DNA of 34,982 nucleotides from a bacterium. Lineage in GTDB: Bacteria > 4484-113 > JAFGCY01. A program made the position numbers and the translations under genes. Below are positions 14,115 to 22,603 of this stretch, one piece after another. Within the stretch, counting starts at the first letter, position 1; the number at the start of each line of letters is the position of its first letter. The stretch covers positions 1 through 34,982 of the forward strand of contig JAFGCY010000016.1 in the NCBI GenBank assembly GCA_016932385.1. The letters are read 5' to 3'. The notes under the pieces were generated by a model. The model was not told the DNA's origin and did no database searches. It worked only from the letters and a program-made list of their open reading frames with translations.

Positions 14115-16808
14115 ATGGAATTACGTTCATTGGGGCTACTGGTACTGGAAGCTTTCCTCGGATTCTCGCTGACCCTAGGTGTTCACGCCATGCGCCGGCG
14201 CTTCGGCCTGGCGCCTTTCTATGCTTACATCGGCTACACCGCGGTATTAGCGTGGATGGTCTGCGCCACCGGACTGACGGTGCGATTCGGCGATCTGAGT
14301 TTTCTCGTCGGCTCCGCGGTCCTGTTCACATTTGTGCTGATCGGCTTCTTGGTGGTCTACATTCTCGACGGGCCGCACGCGGGCCGGATGGTGATCCTGA
14401 CCTGGGTGGTTGTTTCCTTCCTCCTGCACGCGATGAACTACGGGATCAACTACCATCTCGAGGTTAACGGCCAACCGCAAATCGAGTTGCTAACCCAACC
14501 TGGCCTGCGGATGTTCGCGGCGTCGCTGGTCGCGCTGATTTTCGACACGATCGTGCTCAGCATCTGCTGGGAGTTGCTCAACAGGATCAACAAGCAATTG
14601 CCCCTGATCGGGCAGACGTTCATCGCCCTGCTCTGCGTGATGTGGGTCGACGTGATCGTTTTCGTGCCGATCGCCTTCCTGGGCAAGCCGGAGTTCGCCG
14701 CCGTACTCGACGGCAATCTGGTCGGCCGTCTGGCGATTGCCGCCTTCACCGCTCCGATCATCTGGGGCTATTTTCTGTACGAGCGCCGTCGCTATGGCAC
14801 GGTGCTGGAGTCCCGGCCGGTGCTGGCCATCTTCCAGCGCGAAAACCTGGTGCTGGAGCTGGAGGATGCCCGTCGGATCGCTCGGGTGGGTGAACAGGCC
14901 CTGCGTGAAAGCGAAGAACGCTTTGCCAAGGCCTTCCGGTTTTCTCCGTTGCTGATCGCCGTGATCGATCTGGCCAATGACCGGTTCATCGATGTGAATG
15001 AGCAGTTCACCACGGAACTGGGCTTCACCCGCGCGGAGGCCGTCGGTCATACGCCGGTGGAACTCGGGATACTAACGCTGGAATCCCGGCAGGAGCTGGA
15101 AGCCCGGCTGCGGGAACGTGGGGTTTTATGTGATTTCGAGGTGGTTACGCACGCCAAGTCGGGCGAAGCCTTTTGCTTCCGGCTGCATGGCGTGGTGCTG
15201 ACCGTCACGGGGAAGAACCGCCTGCTGATCATCGGCGAGAACATCACCGACCGCAAACTGGCGCAGGAAGCTCTGCGGGAAAGCAAGGAGCGCTACCGAT
15301 CTGTTTTCGAAACCACCAACGATGCAATCATGATCCTGGCGGATGGCAGGTTCATCGACTGCAATCCGCACACCCTGGAATTGTTTGGACGAACCCGCGA
15401 TGAGATTATCGGCCATACTCCCTCTGAGCTGTCTCCCGAATTCCAGCGCGATGGCCGCGCCTCGGACGAAAAGGCCCGGACTTTGGTCGATGCCACCCTC
15501 GCCGGCAATCCGCAGTTCTTCGAATGGCAGCATCATCGCCCGGACGGCAGCTTGTTTGATGTCGAGATCACGCTGAGCTGTTATCAGCTTTCCGGCCAGA
15601 GCCTGATTGTCTGCGGGCTGCGTGACGTCACGGAACGGGTTCGGGCCCAAATCGAAAAGTCGCGGCTGGAAGCCCAACTCCAGCAAAAACAGAAGATCGA
15701 GGCGATCGGCACACTCGCCGGCGGGATCGCCCACGATTTCAACAACATCCTGTTTGCCATTCTGGGCTATGCGGATCTGGCGCTGGAGGCCACGCCGCCC
15801 GAGGCCCAGTCACGCGAACTGATCGAGGGCATCCTGACGGCCGGCAACCGCGCGGCGGACCTGGTCAAGCAGATCCTGGCTTTCTCGCGCAAGGCCGAAA
15901 CCAAGAAAATGCCGCTGGTGCTGGGCCCGATCGTCAAGGAAACGCTAAAGCTGCTCCGGTCGACTACGCCGGCGAATATCGAGATCCGCGAGAATTTGCC
16001 GGCGGCCGATCGCCGCGTGCTGGGCAATCCGACCGAGATCCACCAAGTGCTCCTAAACCTGTGCAACAACGCGAACTACGCGATGCGGGAGAGCGGCGGC
16101 CTGCTGGAGATCTCGCTCCTCGAGTTCCAGGTCACCGAGGAGTCGATCGAGTTGGACGGCCAGCTGCAGCCGGGTTCCTACGTCCTGCTGAAGGTAACGG
16201 ATACGGGCCAGGGGATCCCACCGGAGCGGATCGAGCAGATCTTCGATCCGTTTTACACAACCAAGGATCCCGGTGAGGGTACCGGTCTGGGCTTGTCGGT
16301 CGTCCACGGAATCGTGACGGCCATGGGCGGCGCCGTTTCGGTCTACAGCGATCCGGGCAAAGGGACCGTCTTCAACGTTTTCCTGCCACGAACCGGTGAG
16401 CTCGCGGTGGACGAGCAGTTGCCCAGCACCGAGATCCCGCTCGGTTGCGAACAGATCATGCTGGTCGAAGACGAGCGCGCCGTCGCCCGTGTCGAGGAAA
16501 TGATGCTGAGCAACCTGGGCTACCATGTCTCGCTGTTCCTCGACAGCACCGAGGCGCTGGCGGCGTTTCGCCTGGCGCCAGCGGAGTACGACCTGGTAAT
16601 CACCGACCTGGCCATGCCCCAGCTGCCCGGTGATAAGTTGTCCGCGGAAATTCTGGCGATCCGTCCCGATGTTCCGATCATCCTCTGCACCGGCTTCGCC
16701 CACCACCTGACGCCGGAGGATATCAAGGCGATCGGTATCCGGATGTGCCTGACCAAGCCGATCGCCAAGCAGGACCTGGCCGTTTCCGTCAGGAGCATTC
16801 TGGCCTGA
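14115..16808 (+). CDS. Membrane hybrid histidine kinase (multi-TM, PAS-PAS-HK-REC)
   Basis: An 897-residue sensor. Residues 1-230 hold about six or seven membrane helices with short loops and no large extracytoplasmic domain, resembling MASE-type integral sensor modules; I do not recognise the exact family. Two PAS domains follow (about 270-390 and 395-520), then HisKA with LAGGIAHDFNNILFAILGYA (His540), an HATPase with DTGQGIPP and GTGLGLSVVHG, and a receiver with Asp831 in VITDLAMP. This HDFNN-type kinase core also occurs in the PocR kinase of this window, so the two are related. The start is ATG 14115; TTG 14112 is also possible because GGAG at 14101-14104 suits either. The stop lies 29 bases before the GH3 gene, so it may influence the glycan operon, but it has no DNA-binding output. 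Confidence 0.92.
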   Translation: MELRSLGLLVLEAFLGFSLTLGVHAMRRRFGLAPFYAYIGYTAVLAWMVCATGLTVRFGDLSFLVGSAVLFTFVLIGFLVVYILDGPHAGRMVILTWVVVSFLLHAMNYGINYHLEVNGQPQIELLTQPGLRMFAASLVALIFDTIVLSICWELLNRINKQLPLIGQTFIALLCVMWVDVIVFVPIAFLGKPEFAAVLDGNLVGRLAIAAFTAPIIWGYFLYERRRYGTVLESRPVLAIFQRENLVLELEDARRIARVGEQALRESEERFAKAFRFSPLLIAVIDLANDRFIDVNEQFTTELGFTRAEAVGHTPVELGILTLESRQELEARLRERGVLCDFEVVTHAKSGEAFCFRLHGVVLTVTGKNRLLIIGENITDRKLAQEALRESKERYRSVFETTNDAIMILADGRFIDCNPHTLELFGRTRDEIIGHTPSELSPEFQRDGRASDEKARTLVDATLAGNPQFFEWQHHRPDGSLFDVEITLSCYQLSGQSLIVCGLRDVTERVRAQIEKSRLEAQLQQKQKIEAIGTLAGGIAHDFNNILFAILGYADLALEATPPEAQSRELIEGILTAGNRAADLVKQILAFSRKAETKKMPLVLGPIVKETLKLLRSTTPANIEIRENLPAADRRVLGNPTEIHQVLLNLCNNANYAMRESGGLLEISLLEFQVTEESIELDGQLQPGSYVLLKVTDTGQGIPPERIEQIFDPFYTTKDPGEGTGLGLSVVHGIVTAMGGAVSVYSDPGKGTVFNVFLPRTGELAVDEQLPSTEIPLGCEQIMLVEDERAVARVEEMMLSNLGYHVSLFLDSTEALAAFRLAPAEYDLVITDLAMPQLPGDKLSAEILAIRPDVPIILCTGFAHHLTPEDIKAIGIRMCLTKPIAKQDLAVSVRSILA

Positions 16809-16825
16809 AACCGACCGCCAGAGTT

Positions 16826-16831
16826 TATGAT
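16826..16831 (+). promoter_or_regulatory. -10 box TATGAT six bases before nagZ-like ATG
   Basis: TATGAT at 16826-16831 is followed by only six bases before ATG 16838. Transcription would start on the ATG itself, fitting the lack of any Shine-Dalgarno there. No strong -35 is seen, since the spacer region is the end of the kinase gene. Confidence 0.4.
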
Positions 16832-16837
16832 TAAGCC

Positions 16838-17857
16838 ATGGACCTTGCGCGCCAGACCGGCCAGCTGTTCATGCTCGGGATCGCCGGAAGCGAGCCGGAA
16901 CCGTTACGGCCCCTGATCGAGGAACTGCAACCCGGCGGGATTATCCTGTTTGGCCACAACATCATTGCGCTTGACCAGGTCCGCCAGCTAACCGGCGGCC
17001 TGCAGGAGTATGCCGCTGCCGCCGGCTTGCCGCCGCTGCTGATCAGCATCGACCAGGAAGGCGGGCGCGTAGCGCGCCTGGGACAGGAGCTCTGCCGGCA
17101 GTATCCCGACAACTGGGAGTTGGGTGCCGCGTTCAGCCGCGATGGTGATCTGAGCCCGGTGCGCACCCAGGCTCGTCAAACCGCGGCGCTGCTGCTCGGC
17201 CTGGGGGTCAACATGAACCTGGCGCCGGTGCTGGACGTGGTGACGGTCGCCGGCAATGCGGTCATCGGCAACCGGTCCTACGGCAACGCTCCCGCGCTGG
17301 CGGCCAGCCTCGGCGTTGCGTACATCCAGACGCTCCAGGCCGCGGGCGTGATCGCCACCGCCAAGCACTTCCCCGGCCACGGTCCGACGCCGGTGGACTC
17401 GCACACCGGCCTGCCGGTCGTCGAACTCGAAGACTTCGAATTGCGCGGTATCCACCTGGCCCCATTCGCTGCCGCGATCGAGGCCGGCGTCGACGCAATC
17501 ATGCCGGCGCACATTATCTACACGGCCTGGGACGAGTGGCCGACCACACTCAGCGCGGTGCTGCTGACCACGCTGTTGCGCGACGAACTCGGGTTCTCGG
17601 GCGCGGTGGTCAGCGACGACCTGAACATGCACGCCATCTCGCGCCAGTATCCCTACCCCGCCTCGATGGTCCAGGCCGTCAGAGCCGGCGTGGACATCCT
17701 GCTCGTCTGCAACGGGCTCGAGATCCAGCGCGAAGCCTGGCGGACGATCCGTGAGTCGATCGAAGCCGGCCACCTGTCCGAGCTGGCCGTCGATCGCGCC
17801 CTGGAACGGATCGGCAAGCTGAAAGCCAAGTACCTTTTAGCCTCCAAGGAGTCTTAA
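16838..17857 (+). CDS. nagZ: Beta-N-acetylhexosaminidase, GH3 (NagZ-like)
   Basis: A 339-residue single-domain GH3 enzyme that would release terminal N-acetylglucosamine. Family motifs seen: ISIDQEGGRVARL, NMNLAPVLDV, GNRSYG, KHFPGHGPTPVDSH (from about residue 174, with the His/Asp dyad loop of NagZ), MPAHIIY and VVSDDLNMHAI (nucleophile Asp near residue 261). There is no signal peptide, so it is cytoplasmic. Classic NagZ acts in cell-wall recycling. Here it heads a set with a CBM9-like protein, a transporter and a GH130 phosphorylase, which points instead, or as well, to breakdown of imported GlcNAc-containing oligosaccharides. The start codon has no ribosome-binding site, only a -10-like box just upstream. 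Confidence 0.93.
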   Translation: MDLARQTGQLFMLGIAGSEPEPLRPLIEELQPGGIILFGHNIIALDQVRQLTGGLQEYAAAAGLPPLLISIDQEGGRVARLGQELCRQYPDNWELGAAFSRDGDLSPVRTQARQTAALLLGLGVNMNLAPVLDVVTVAGNAVIGNRSYGNAPALAASLGVAYIQTLQAAGVIATAKHFPGHGPTPVDSHTGLPVVELEDFELRGIHLAPFAAAIEAGVDAIMPAHIIYTAWDEWPTTLSAVLLTTLLRDELGFSGAVVSDDLNMHAISRQYPYPASMVQAVRAGVDILLVCNGLEIQREAWRTIRESIEAGHLSELAVDRALERIGKLKAKYLLASKES

Positions 17858-17859
17858 CT

Positions 17860-18972
17860 ATGAGTCAGCGATACGTGCTGTTGTGGGGACTGGCCGTGGC
17901 CCTGGTTTTCTGGCATGCCGCCGCAGCCGAGCCCTTCCCGCGCCCGGAGACCGATGCAGCCGCGCGAATTTACCAGTGCTACCGCGTCAACACGCCGCCG
18001 GCGATCGACGGCCGGCTCGATGAACCAGCCTGGAACGGCGCTGACAGCACGGAAGACTTTGTCGATATCCGTGGCTCGCAGTGGCCGGCTCCATCCCTGC
18101 GCACACTGGCCAAGCTGTGCTGGGACGATACGCACCTGTATATCGCCGCCACGCTGGAGGAGCAGCATTTACAGGCCTCGTGCACCGAGCATGATGCCTA
18201 CATCTACCAATTCGACAATGACTTCGAGGTGTTCATCGACCCCGACGGCGACACGCATAACTACTTCGAGCTGGAGATGAACGCGCTCAACACCGTCTGG
18301 GACCTGCTGCTGACCAAGCCCTACCGTGACGGCGGCCTGGCACTCGACGGCTGGGACTTCAAGGGACTGCAAACCGCCGTGGCGCTCGCCCACACGCTGA
18401 ACGATCCGGCCGATGTCGACTCCGGCTGGACAGTGGAGATCGCGATTCCCTGGAGGGCCCTGGCAGAAGCCGCCGGCACCGCTTGCCCGCCGGCTCCCGG
18501 TGATTACTGGCGCTTGAACTTCAGCCGCGTCGAGTGGCGCTTTGAAAATGACCACGGCGAGTACGTAAAAGTCGTTGATCCGGACACCGGCGACGCATAC
18601 AGCGAGGACAACTGGGTCTGGAGCCCGCCGGGCCTGATCTCCATGCACTATCCCGAGCGCTGGGGTTATCTGTTGTTCCTCGCTGACGAACCGGACCCGG
18701 AGCTGCTGGACAGGATCGGCGAGCGCGACGCCGTCTCGCAGATCCTCTACGACGTTTACTACCTGCAACGCGATTACTTCGCGGAGCACGGCGCATACGC
18801 CCTGTTCATCGCCGACCTGCGCTGGAACGAGCAACGCTACGCGACGGCCGAGCTGCGGCCGCTGCTGAGCGGCGACGGCCAGCACTACCAGGTGGCGGTC
18901 GAGCTGCCCTCGGGTGGATCGCTTTGGCTGGATGAGACGGGACGATCGTGGCTCCAGGACGGCTGGGATTAG
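17860..18972 (+). CDS. Exported CBM9-like carbohydrate-binding protein
   Basis: A 370-residue protein beginning with a Sec signal peptide (hydrophobic VLLWGLAVALVFW, likely cleavage after HAAAA). The body shows the CBM9-like pattern: TPPAIDGRLDEPAWNGAD, then TLAKLCWDDTHLYIAATLEE, then DNDFEVFIDPDGDTHNYFEL, and later GWTVEIAIPWRAL. Proteins of this kind bind sugars or glycan ends at the cell surface or in the periplasm; no catalytic motif is seen. AAGGAG at 17846-17851, eight bases before the ATG, is inside the end of the GH3 gene, and the two genes are two bases apart. The C-terminal ~90 residues (YDVYYLQRDYFAEHGAY onward) form an extra segment I cannot assign. Confidence 0.88.
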   Translation: MSQRYVLLWGLAVALVFWHAAAAEPFPRPETDAAARIYQCYRVNTPPAIDGRLDEPAWNGADSTEDFVDIRGSQWPAPSLRTLAKLCWDDTHLYIAATLEEQHLQASCTEHDAYIYQFDNDFEVFIDPDGDTHNYFELEMNALNTVWDLLLTKPYRDGGLALDGWDFKGLQTAVALAHTLNDPADVDSGWTVEIAIPWRALAEAAGTACPPAPGDYWRLNFSRVEWRFENDHGEYVKVVDPDTGDAYSEDNWVWSPPGLISMHYPERWGYLLFLADEPDPELLDRIGERDAVSQILYDVYYLQRDYFAEHGAYALFIADLRWNEQRYATAELRPLLSGDGQHYQVAVELPSGGSLWLDETGRSWLQDGWD

Positions 18973-18987
18973 CGGAGGAACGGGCTG

Positions 18988-20967
18988 ATGAAGATGGCGG
19001 TCATCGACTGGGTACTAGTGCTGGCGATCTTCGTCCTCGTGCTCAGCTCGGCCTGGTTCGCGCGGAGATACATGCGCGGCGTCGCCGACTTCCTGGCCGC
19101 CGGCCGCACCGCCGGGCGCTACCTGATCAGCGTCGCGTCCGGCATCGCCGGGCTGGGCGCGATCACGATCGTCGCCAACCTGCAGATGAACTACGAGGCC
19201 GGCTTCGCGATGAGCTGGTGGGGGATGAGCATGGCATTGTTCATGCTGATCGCGGCGGTCACGGGCTGGGTCAATTACCGCTTCCGCGCCACGCGCTGCC
19301 TGACGCTGGCGGAGTTCTTCGAGCGCCGCTACAGCCGCAGCTTCCGTCTGTTCGCCGGGCTGGTCGCCTTCATCGCCGGCCTGATCAACTTCGGCATCTT
19401 TCCCTCGGTCGGCGCCTGGTTTTTCATTCACTACCTCGGCCTGCCGACGCACCCGAACGTGCCGGGCGCCAGCCTGCCCGTCTTCCCTCTGCTGATGCTG
19501 TTCTTGCTGGCCACGGCCGTGTTCAGCGTCTTCGTCGGCGGCCATGTGGCGGTGATCTTCACCGATTTCATCCAGGGTTTGTTCACCAACGTGGTGTTCA
19601 TCGTGATTCTGCTTTACCTCTGGTTCCACGTCGGCTGGGGCGACATGACCACCGTGCTGCTGGACCAGCCGACGGGTAAATCTCTGATCAATCCGTTCGA
19701 TACCAGCTACATTCCCGACTTCAACTTCTGGTACTTCCTGATCGGCGTGGCTGGCCTGTTCTACGGCGCGATGAGCTGGCAGGGCACGGCGGCCTACAAC
19801 ACCAGCGCCAAGAGTGCGCACGAGGCGAAGATGGGCATCGTGCTGGGTAACCTGCGCGGCATCCCGCAATCGCTCTTCATGACGGTGATTCCGATCATCA
19901 TGATGACGGTCTACCTGCACCCGGACTGGGCGCACCTGCATACCAGCGCCGAAGCGGCTGTCGGCGCGATCGCCAATCCCGAGCTGCAATCCCAGATGCG
20001 CGTGCCGATCGTGCTGAGCCAGATCCTGCCGACGGGGCTGTTCGGTGCTTTCGCCGCGGTGATGCTGGCCTGCTTCATCACGACGCACAATACCTATCTG
20101 CACAGCTGGGGCAGCATCTTCATCCAGGACGTCGTACTGCCGTTCCGGGAAAAGCCGCTGACGCCGACGCAGCATCTCGGGCTGTTGAGGTGGTCGATCC
20201 TCGGCGTGGCGGCATTCATCTTCCTGTTCAGCTGGTTTTACAAGCCGACCCAGGCGATCCTGATGTTCTTCGCGATCACCGGCGCGATCTTCGCCGGCGG
20301 CAGCGGCGCGGTGATCATCGGCGGCCTGTACACGCGCTGGGGCACGACGCTGGCGGCCTGGGTGGCGATGATCACGGGCTCGACGATCGCTGTGGGCGGG
20401 ATCCTGCTGCACCACTTCTGGGCTACCAGCGCCTGGCTACAGAGCATCAGCCCGGACTGCCCGCTCAACGGCCAGGAGTTCTGGGCGCTGGGCATGGGCG
20501 CCTCGGCGGTGATGTACCTCGCGCTCTCGCTACTCAAGCCCAAATCGTTCGACCTGACCGCGCTGCTCAACCGCGGCCAGCTGGACCTGACCGAGCAGGA
20601 GTTGGCGCGTACCAAGGAACCGCCGCTCTGGCAGCGCGTGTTCGCGATCACGCGCGAGTTCACCGCCAGCGACAAGCTGATCTACGTAATCAGCTACCTG
20701 TGGGTACTGGGCTGGCTGGTCGTGTTCATCGCCGGCACGGCGTACAACCTCTGGTACCGCGCGGCGCACGGCGACTGGGTGCCGCTGGCGCTGTGGTTGG
20801 ATTTCTGGCAGGCCTACGTCTGGATCTACCTGGCGGTCAGCGTGATCATCCTGGTCTGGTTCGCGATCGGCGGCTTCAGCGATATCAAGGTGATGTTTAA
20901 GCGGCTGGCGACGATGCAGCGCGATGCCGCCGATTCTGGAATGGTGCGAGATGATCCTGAAACGTAG
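18988..20967 (+). CDS. Sodium:solute symporter (SSS/SGLT type), likely sugar transporter
   Basis: A 659-residue membrane protein with about 14 predicted helices. Family-like features are the N-terminal VADFLAAGRTAGRYLISVAS, then GLGAITIVANLQM, the helix VAVIFTDFIQGLFTNVVFIV, and MSWQGTAAYNTSAKSAHEAK. It differs clearly from the acetate-type symporter at 6564 and resembles sugar or sialic-acid-type SSS carriers. GGAGG at 18974-18978, nine bases before ATG 18988, gives the start. It sits between the CBM9-like and GH130 genes and overlaps the latter by 17 bases, so its substrate is probably the oligosaccharide handled by those proteins (inference). Confidence 0.9.
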   Translation: MKMAVIDWVLVLAIFVLVLSSAWFARRYMRGVADFLAAGRTAGRYLISVASGIAGLGAITIVANLQMNYEAGFAMSWWGMSMALFMLIAAVTGWVNYRFRATRCLTLAEFFERRYSRSFRLFAGLVAFIAGLINFGIFPSVGAWFFIHYLGLPTHPNVPGASLPVFPLLMLFLLATAVFSVFVGGHVAVIFTDFIQGLFTNVVFIVILLYLWFHVGWGDMTTVLLDQPTGKSLINPFDTSYIPDFNFWYFLIGVAGLFYGAMSWQGTAAYNTSAKSAHEAKMGIVLGNLRGIPQSLFMTVIPIIMMTVYLHPDWAHLHTSAEAAVGAIANPELQSQMRVPIVLSQILPTGLFGAFAAVMLACFITTHNTYLHSWGSIFIQDVVLPFREKPLTPTQHLGLLRWSILGVAAFIFLFSWFYKPTQAILMFFAITGAIFAGGSGAVIIGGLYTRWGTTLAAWVAMITGSTIAVGGILLHHFWATSAWLQSISPDCPLNGQEFWALGMGASAVMYLALSLLKPKSFDLTALLNRGQLDLTEQELARTKEPPLWQRVFAITREFTASDKLIYVISYLWVLGWLVVFIAGTAYNLWYRAAHGDWVPLALWLDFWQAYVWIYLAVSVIILVWFAIGGFSDIKVMFKRLATMQRDAADSGMVRDDPET

Positions 20968-21916
20968 CGAGCTCAATCCAATCCTGACCCGGGCGGACAT
21001 TCCCGACGTACCGCCTACCCTGGTGAACGCGACCAGCGTGTTCAACCCCGGCGCGGTGAAGGTCGGCGATACCTACCTGCTGCTGCTGAGGGTCCAGACG
21101 CGTGGGCGCGAGACGGTGCTGATGCTGGCCCACAGTACCGACGGCGAGCGCTTCACCGTCGAGCCGGAGATCATTCGCATCGATGGCCTGGAAAAGGCCG
21201 GAACGCGGATCTATCACCTGTACGATCCACGGATTACCTATATCGAAGGCGAGTACCTGATCATGCTGGCGGCCGATATCGACAACGACTGCCGCTTGGC
21301 GACGGTGCGCACTGCCGACTTCCAGCACTTCGAACTGGTGAGTTTCGATGCGGCGGGCGATACCAGAAACGGCGTAATCTTCCCCGAGCGCTTCAGCGAT
21401 AAATACCTGCGCCTGGAACGGCCAAACCGGATCGCTGCCGAGGGCAACGCCGCCTCGGGCAGCGTGATCACGCTCAGCGAGTCAGCCGACCTGCAGACGT
21501 GGCGCGAGCTGGGGCCGGTGATGGCCGGCCGATACCACTACTGGGACGAGCTGATCGGCGCGGGACCGCCGCCGGTGAAGACGCGCGACGGCTGGCTGCT
21601 TATTTATCACGGCGTGGCCACACACTTTGCCAGCGTGAACATCTACCAGGCCGGCGTGGCGCTGCTCGATCTGATTAACCCGTCCATCGTGATCGGCCGC
21701 GGCCGCGACAACATCCTCGAACCGCGCGAACTGTACGAGCTGACCGGCCAGGTGCCGAACGTGGTGTTCCCCAGCGGACTGATCGTCGAGGACTACGATG
21801 AAGAGGGCTTCGCGTTGCCGCACAGCCTGGCGCGTCTTTACTACGGCGCGGCGGACACCTGCATCGGCCTGGCACTGATGACGGTGCAGCAATTACTTGA
21901 TTGCTGCGAGCCATAG
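20951..21916 (+). CDS. GH130 family beta-mannoside phosphorylase
   Basis: A 321-residue cytoplasmic enzyme of the five-bladed GH130 family, which cleaves beta-mannosides with phosphate to give mannose-1-phosphate. Seen: NPGAVKVGDTYLLLLRVQ, YDPRITYIEGEYLIMLA (catalytic Asp92 in DPR), the LERPNR stretch, and WLLIYHGVA with the expected phosphate-site His. Length is normal for the family. The start is ATG 20951 inside the end of the transporter gene; a longer frame from 20924 exists but overlaps more and has no better signal. Next to a GlcNAc-releasing GH3, a mannosyl-GlcNAc or mannobiose substrate is plausible. The exact substrate cannot be read from the sequence. Confidence 0.92.
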   Translation: MILKRSELNPILTRADIPDVPPTLVNATSVFNPGAVKVGDTYLLLLRVQTRGRETVLMLAHSTDGERFTVEPEIIRIDGLEKAGTRIYHLYDPRITYIEGEYLIMLAADIDNDCRLATVRTADFQHFELVSFDAAGDTRNGVIFPERFSDKYLRLERPNRIAAEGNAASGSVITLSESADLQTWRELGPVMAGRYHYWDELIGAGPPPVKTRDGWLLIYHGVATHFASVNIYQAGVALLDLINPSIVIGRGRDNILEPRELYELTGQVPNVVFPSGLIVEDYDEEGFALPHSLARLYYGAADTCIGLALMTVQQLLDCCEP

Positions 21917-21922
21917 CCCAAA

Positions 21923-21940
21923 GCTCCGCCAATCCGGAGC
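21923..21940 (+). terminator. Hairpin at the end of the glycan operon, no T-tract
   Basis: A perfect six-base inverted repeat, GCTCCG-ccaatc-CGGAGC, starts seven bases after the GH130 stop. It is not followed by a run of T, so it is at best a weak or factor-assisted terminator or an mRNA 3'-end stabiliser. Confidence 0.3.
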
Positions 21941-21980
21941 AGTCAAATAGGTAGCGCGTAAAGCTGAACAGACTCCCGCT

Positions 21981-21989
21981 TGTTAAAAT
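21981..21989 (+). promoter_or_regulatory. Extended -10 promoter TGT-TAAAAT before the ankyrin gene
   Basis: TG at 21981-21982, one base, then TAAAAT at 21984-21989, with only six bases to ATG 21996. The predicted start point is the ATG itself and there is no Shine-Dalgarno. The nine bases are identical to the element at 6069-6077. Confidence 0.5.
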
Positions 21990-21995
21990 CATCCC

Positions 21996-22589
21996 ATGGA
22001 CACATCCGCCAGCGAGAACCAGTTCCCCCTGCATGACGCCGTGCAAGCCGGCGACGCCGACCGCGTGCGCCAGGCCCTGGCGGACGGCAATGATGCCAAC
22101 GCCGCCAACCGCGCCAAGGAAACTCCGCTGCACAAGGCCGCCTTTACCGGTAACGTCGAAATCGCGCGGCTGCTGATCGACGCCGGCGCAACGCTGACCG
22201 CCCGCGACCACGAGCGCTCGGCCCCGCTGCACATCGCGGCGCGCTTCGGCCATGCTGAATTGGTCAAGCTGCTGTTGGAGTCCGGCGCCGATCGCGAGGC
22301 CCGCGCCCAGCGCGGCCGCACCGCCCTGCACTGGGCCGCCGCCGGCAACCACGTCGAGACCGCCCAGGCGCTGATCGCCGCCGGTGCCAACCAGGCCGCC
22401 GCCACGGTCTATGGCTTCACCCCGCTGCACATCGCGGCGCAGAAGGGCTACCTGGAGGTCAGCGAGGCGCTGATCGAGGCCGGCTCTGACGTCAACATCA
22501 AGAACGGCGACGGCCAGACCGCGCTGGAAGTAGCCGTCACCGGCCGCCACGCCGAACTCGCCGATCGCCTCCGCGCCGCAATGCTGTAA
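21996..22589 (+). CDS. Ankyrin-repeat protein
   Basis: A 197-residue protein made almost wholly of about six 33-residue ankyrin repeats. Each shows TPLHxAAxxGxxExxxxLIxAGA-like sequence, for example ETPLHKAAFTGNVEIARLLI, APLHIAARFGHAELVKLLLE, TALHWAAAGNHVETAQALI and TPLHIAAQKGYLEVSEALIE. No signal peptide or membrane segment is visible, so it should be cytoplasmic and act by protein-protein contact. The partner is unknown. The gene follows the glycan operon by 79 bases but has its own promoter-like element and probably a leaderless mRNA. It converges with the MATE gene, whose stop is 14 bases away. Confidence 0.92.
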   Translation: MDTSASENQFPLHDAVQAGDADRVRQALADGNDANAANRAKETPLHKAAFTGNVEIARLLIDAGATLTARDHERSAPLHIAARFGHAELVKLLLESGADREARAQRGRTALHWAAAGNHVETAQALIAAGANQAAATVYGFTPLHIAAQKGYLEVSEALIEAGSDVNIKNGDGQTALEVAVTGRHAELADRLRAAML

Positions 22590-22603
22590 CAAACAGCAGC
22601 CCC

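Noticed and set aside
19015-20415. A 466-residue open frame on the minus strand opposite the SSS transporter
   Set aside because: It is rich in Arg, Gln, His and Asp with no motif and lies wholly opposite a clear membrane protein with its own ribosome-binding site. It is a by-product of high-GC codon use.
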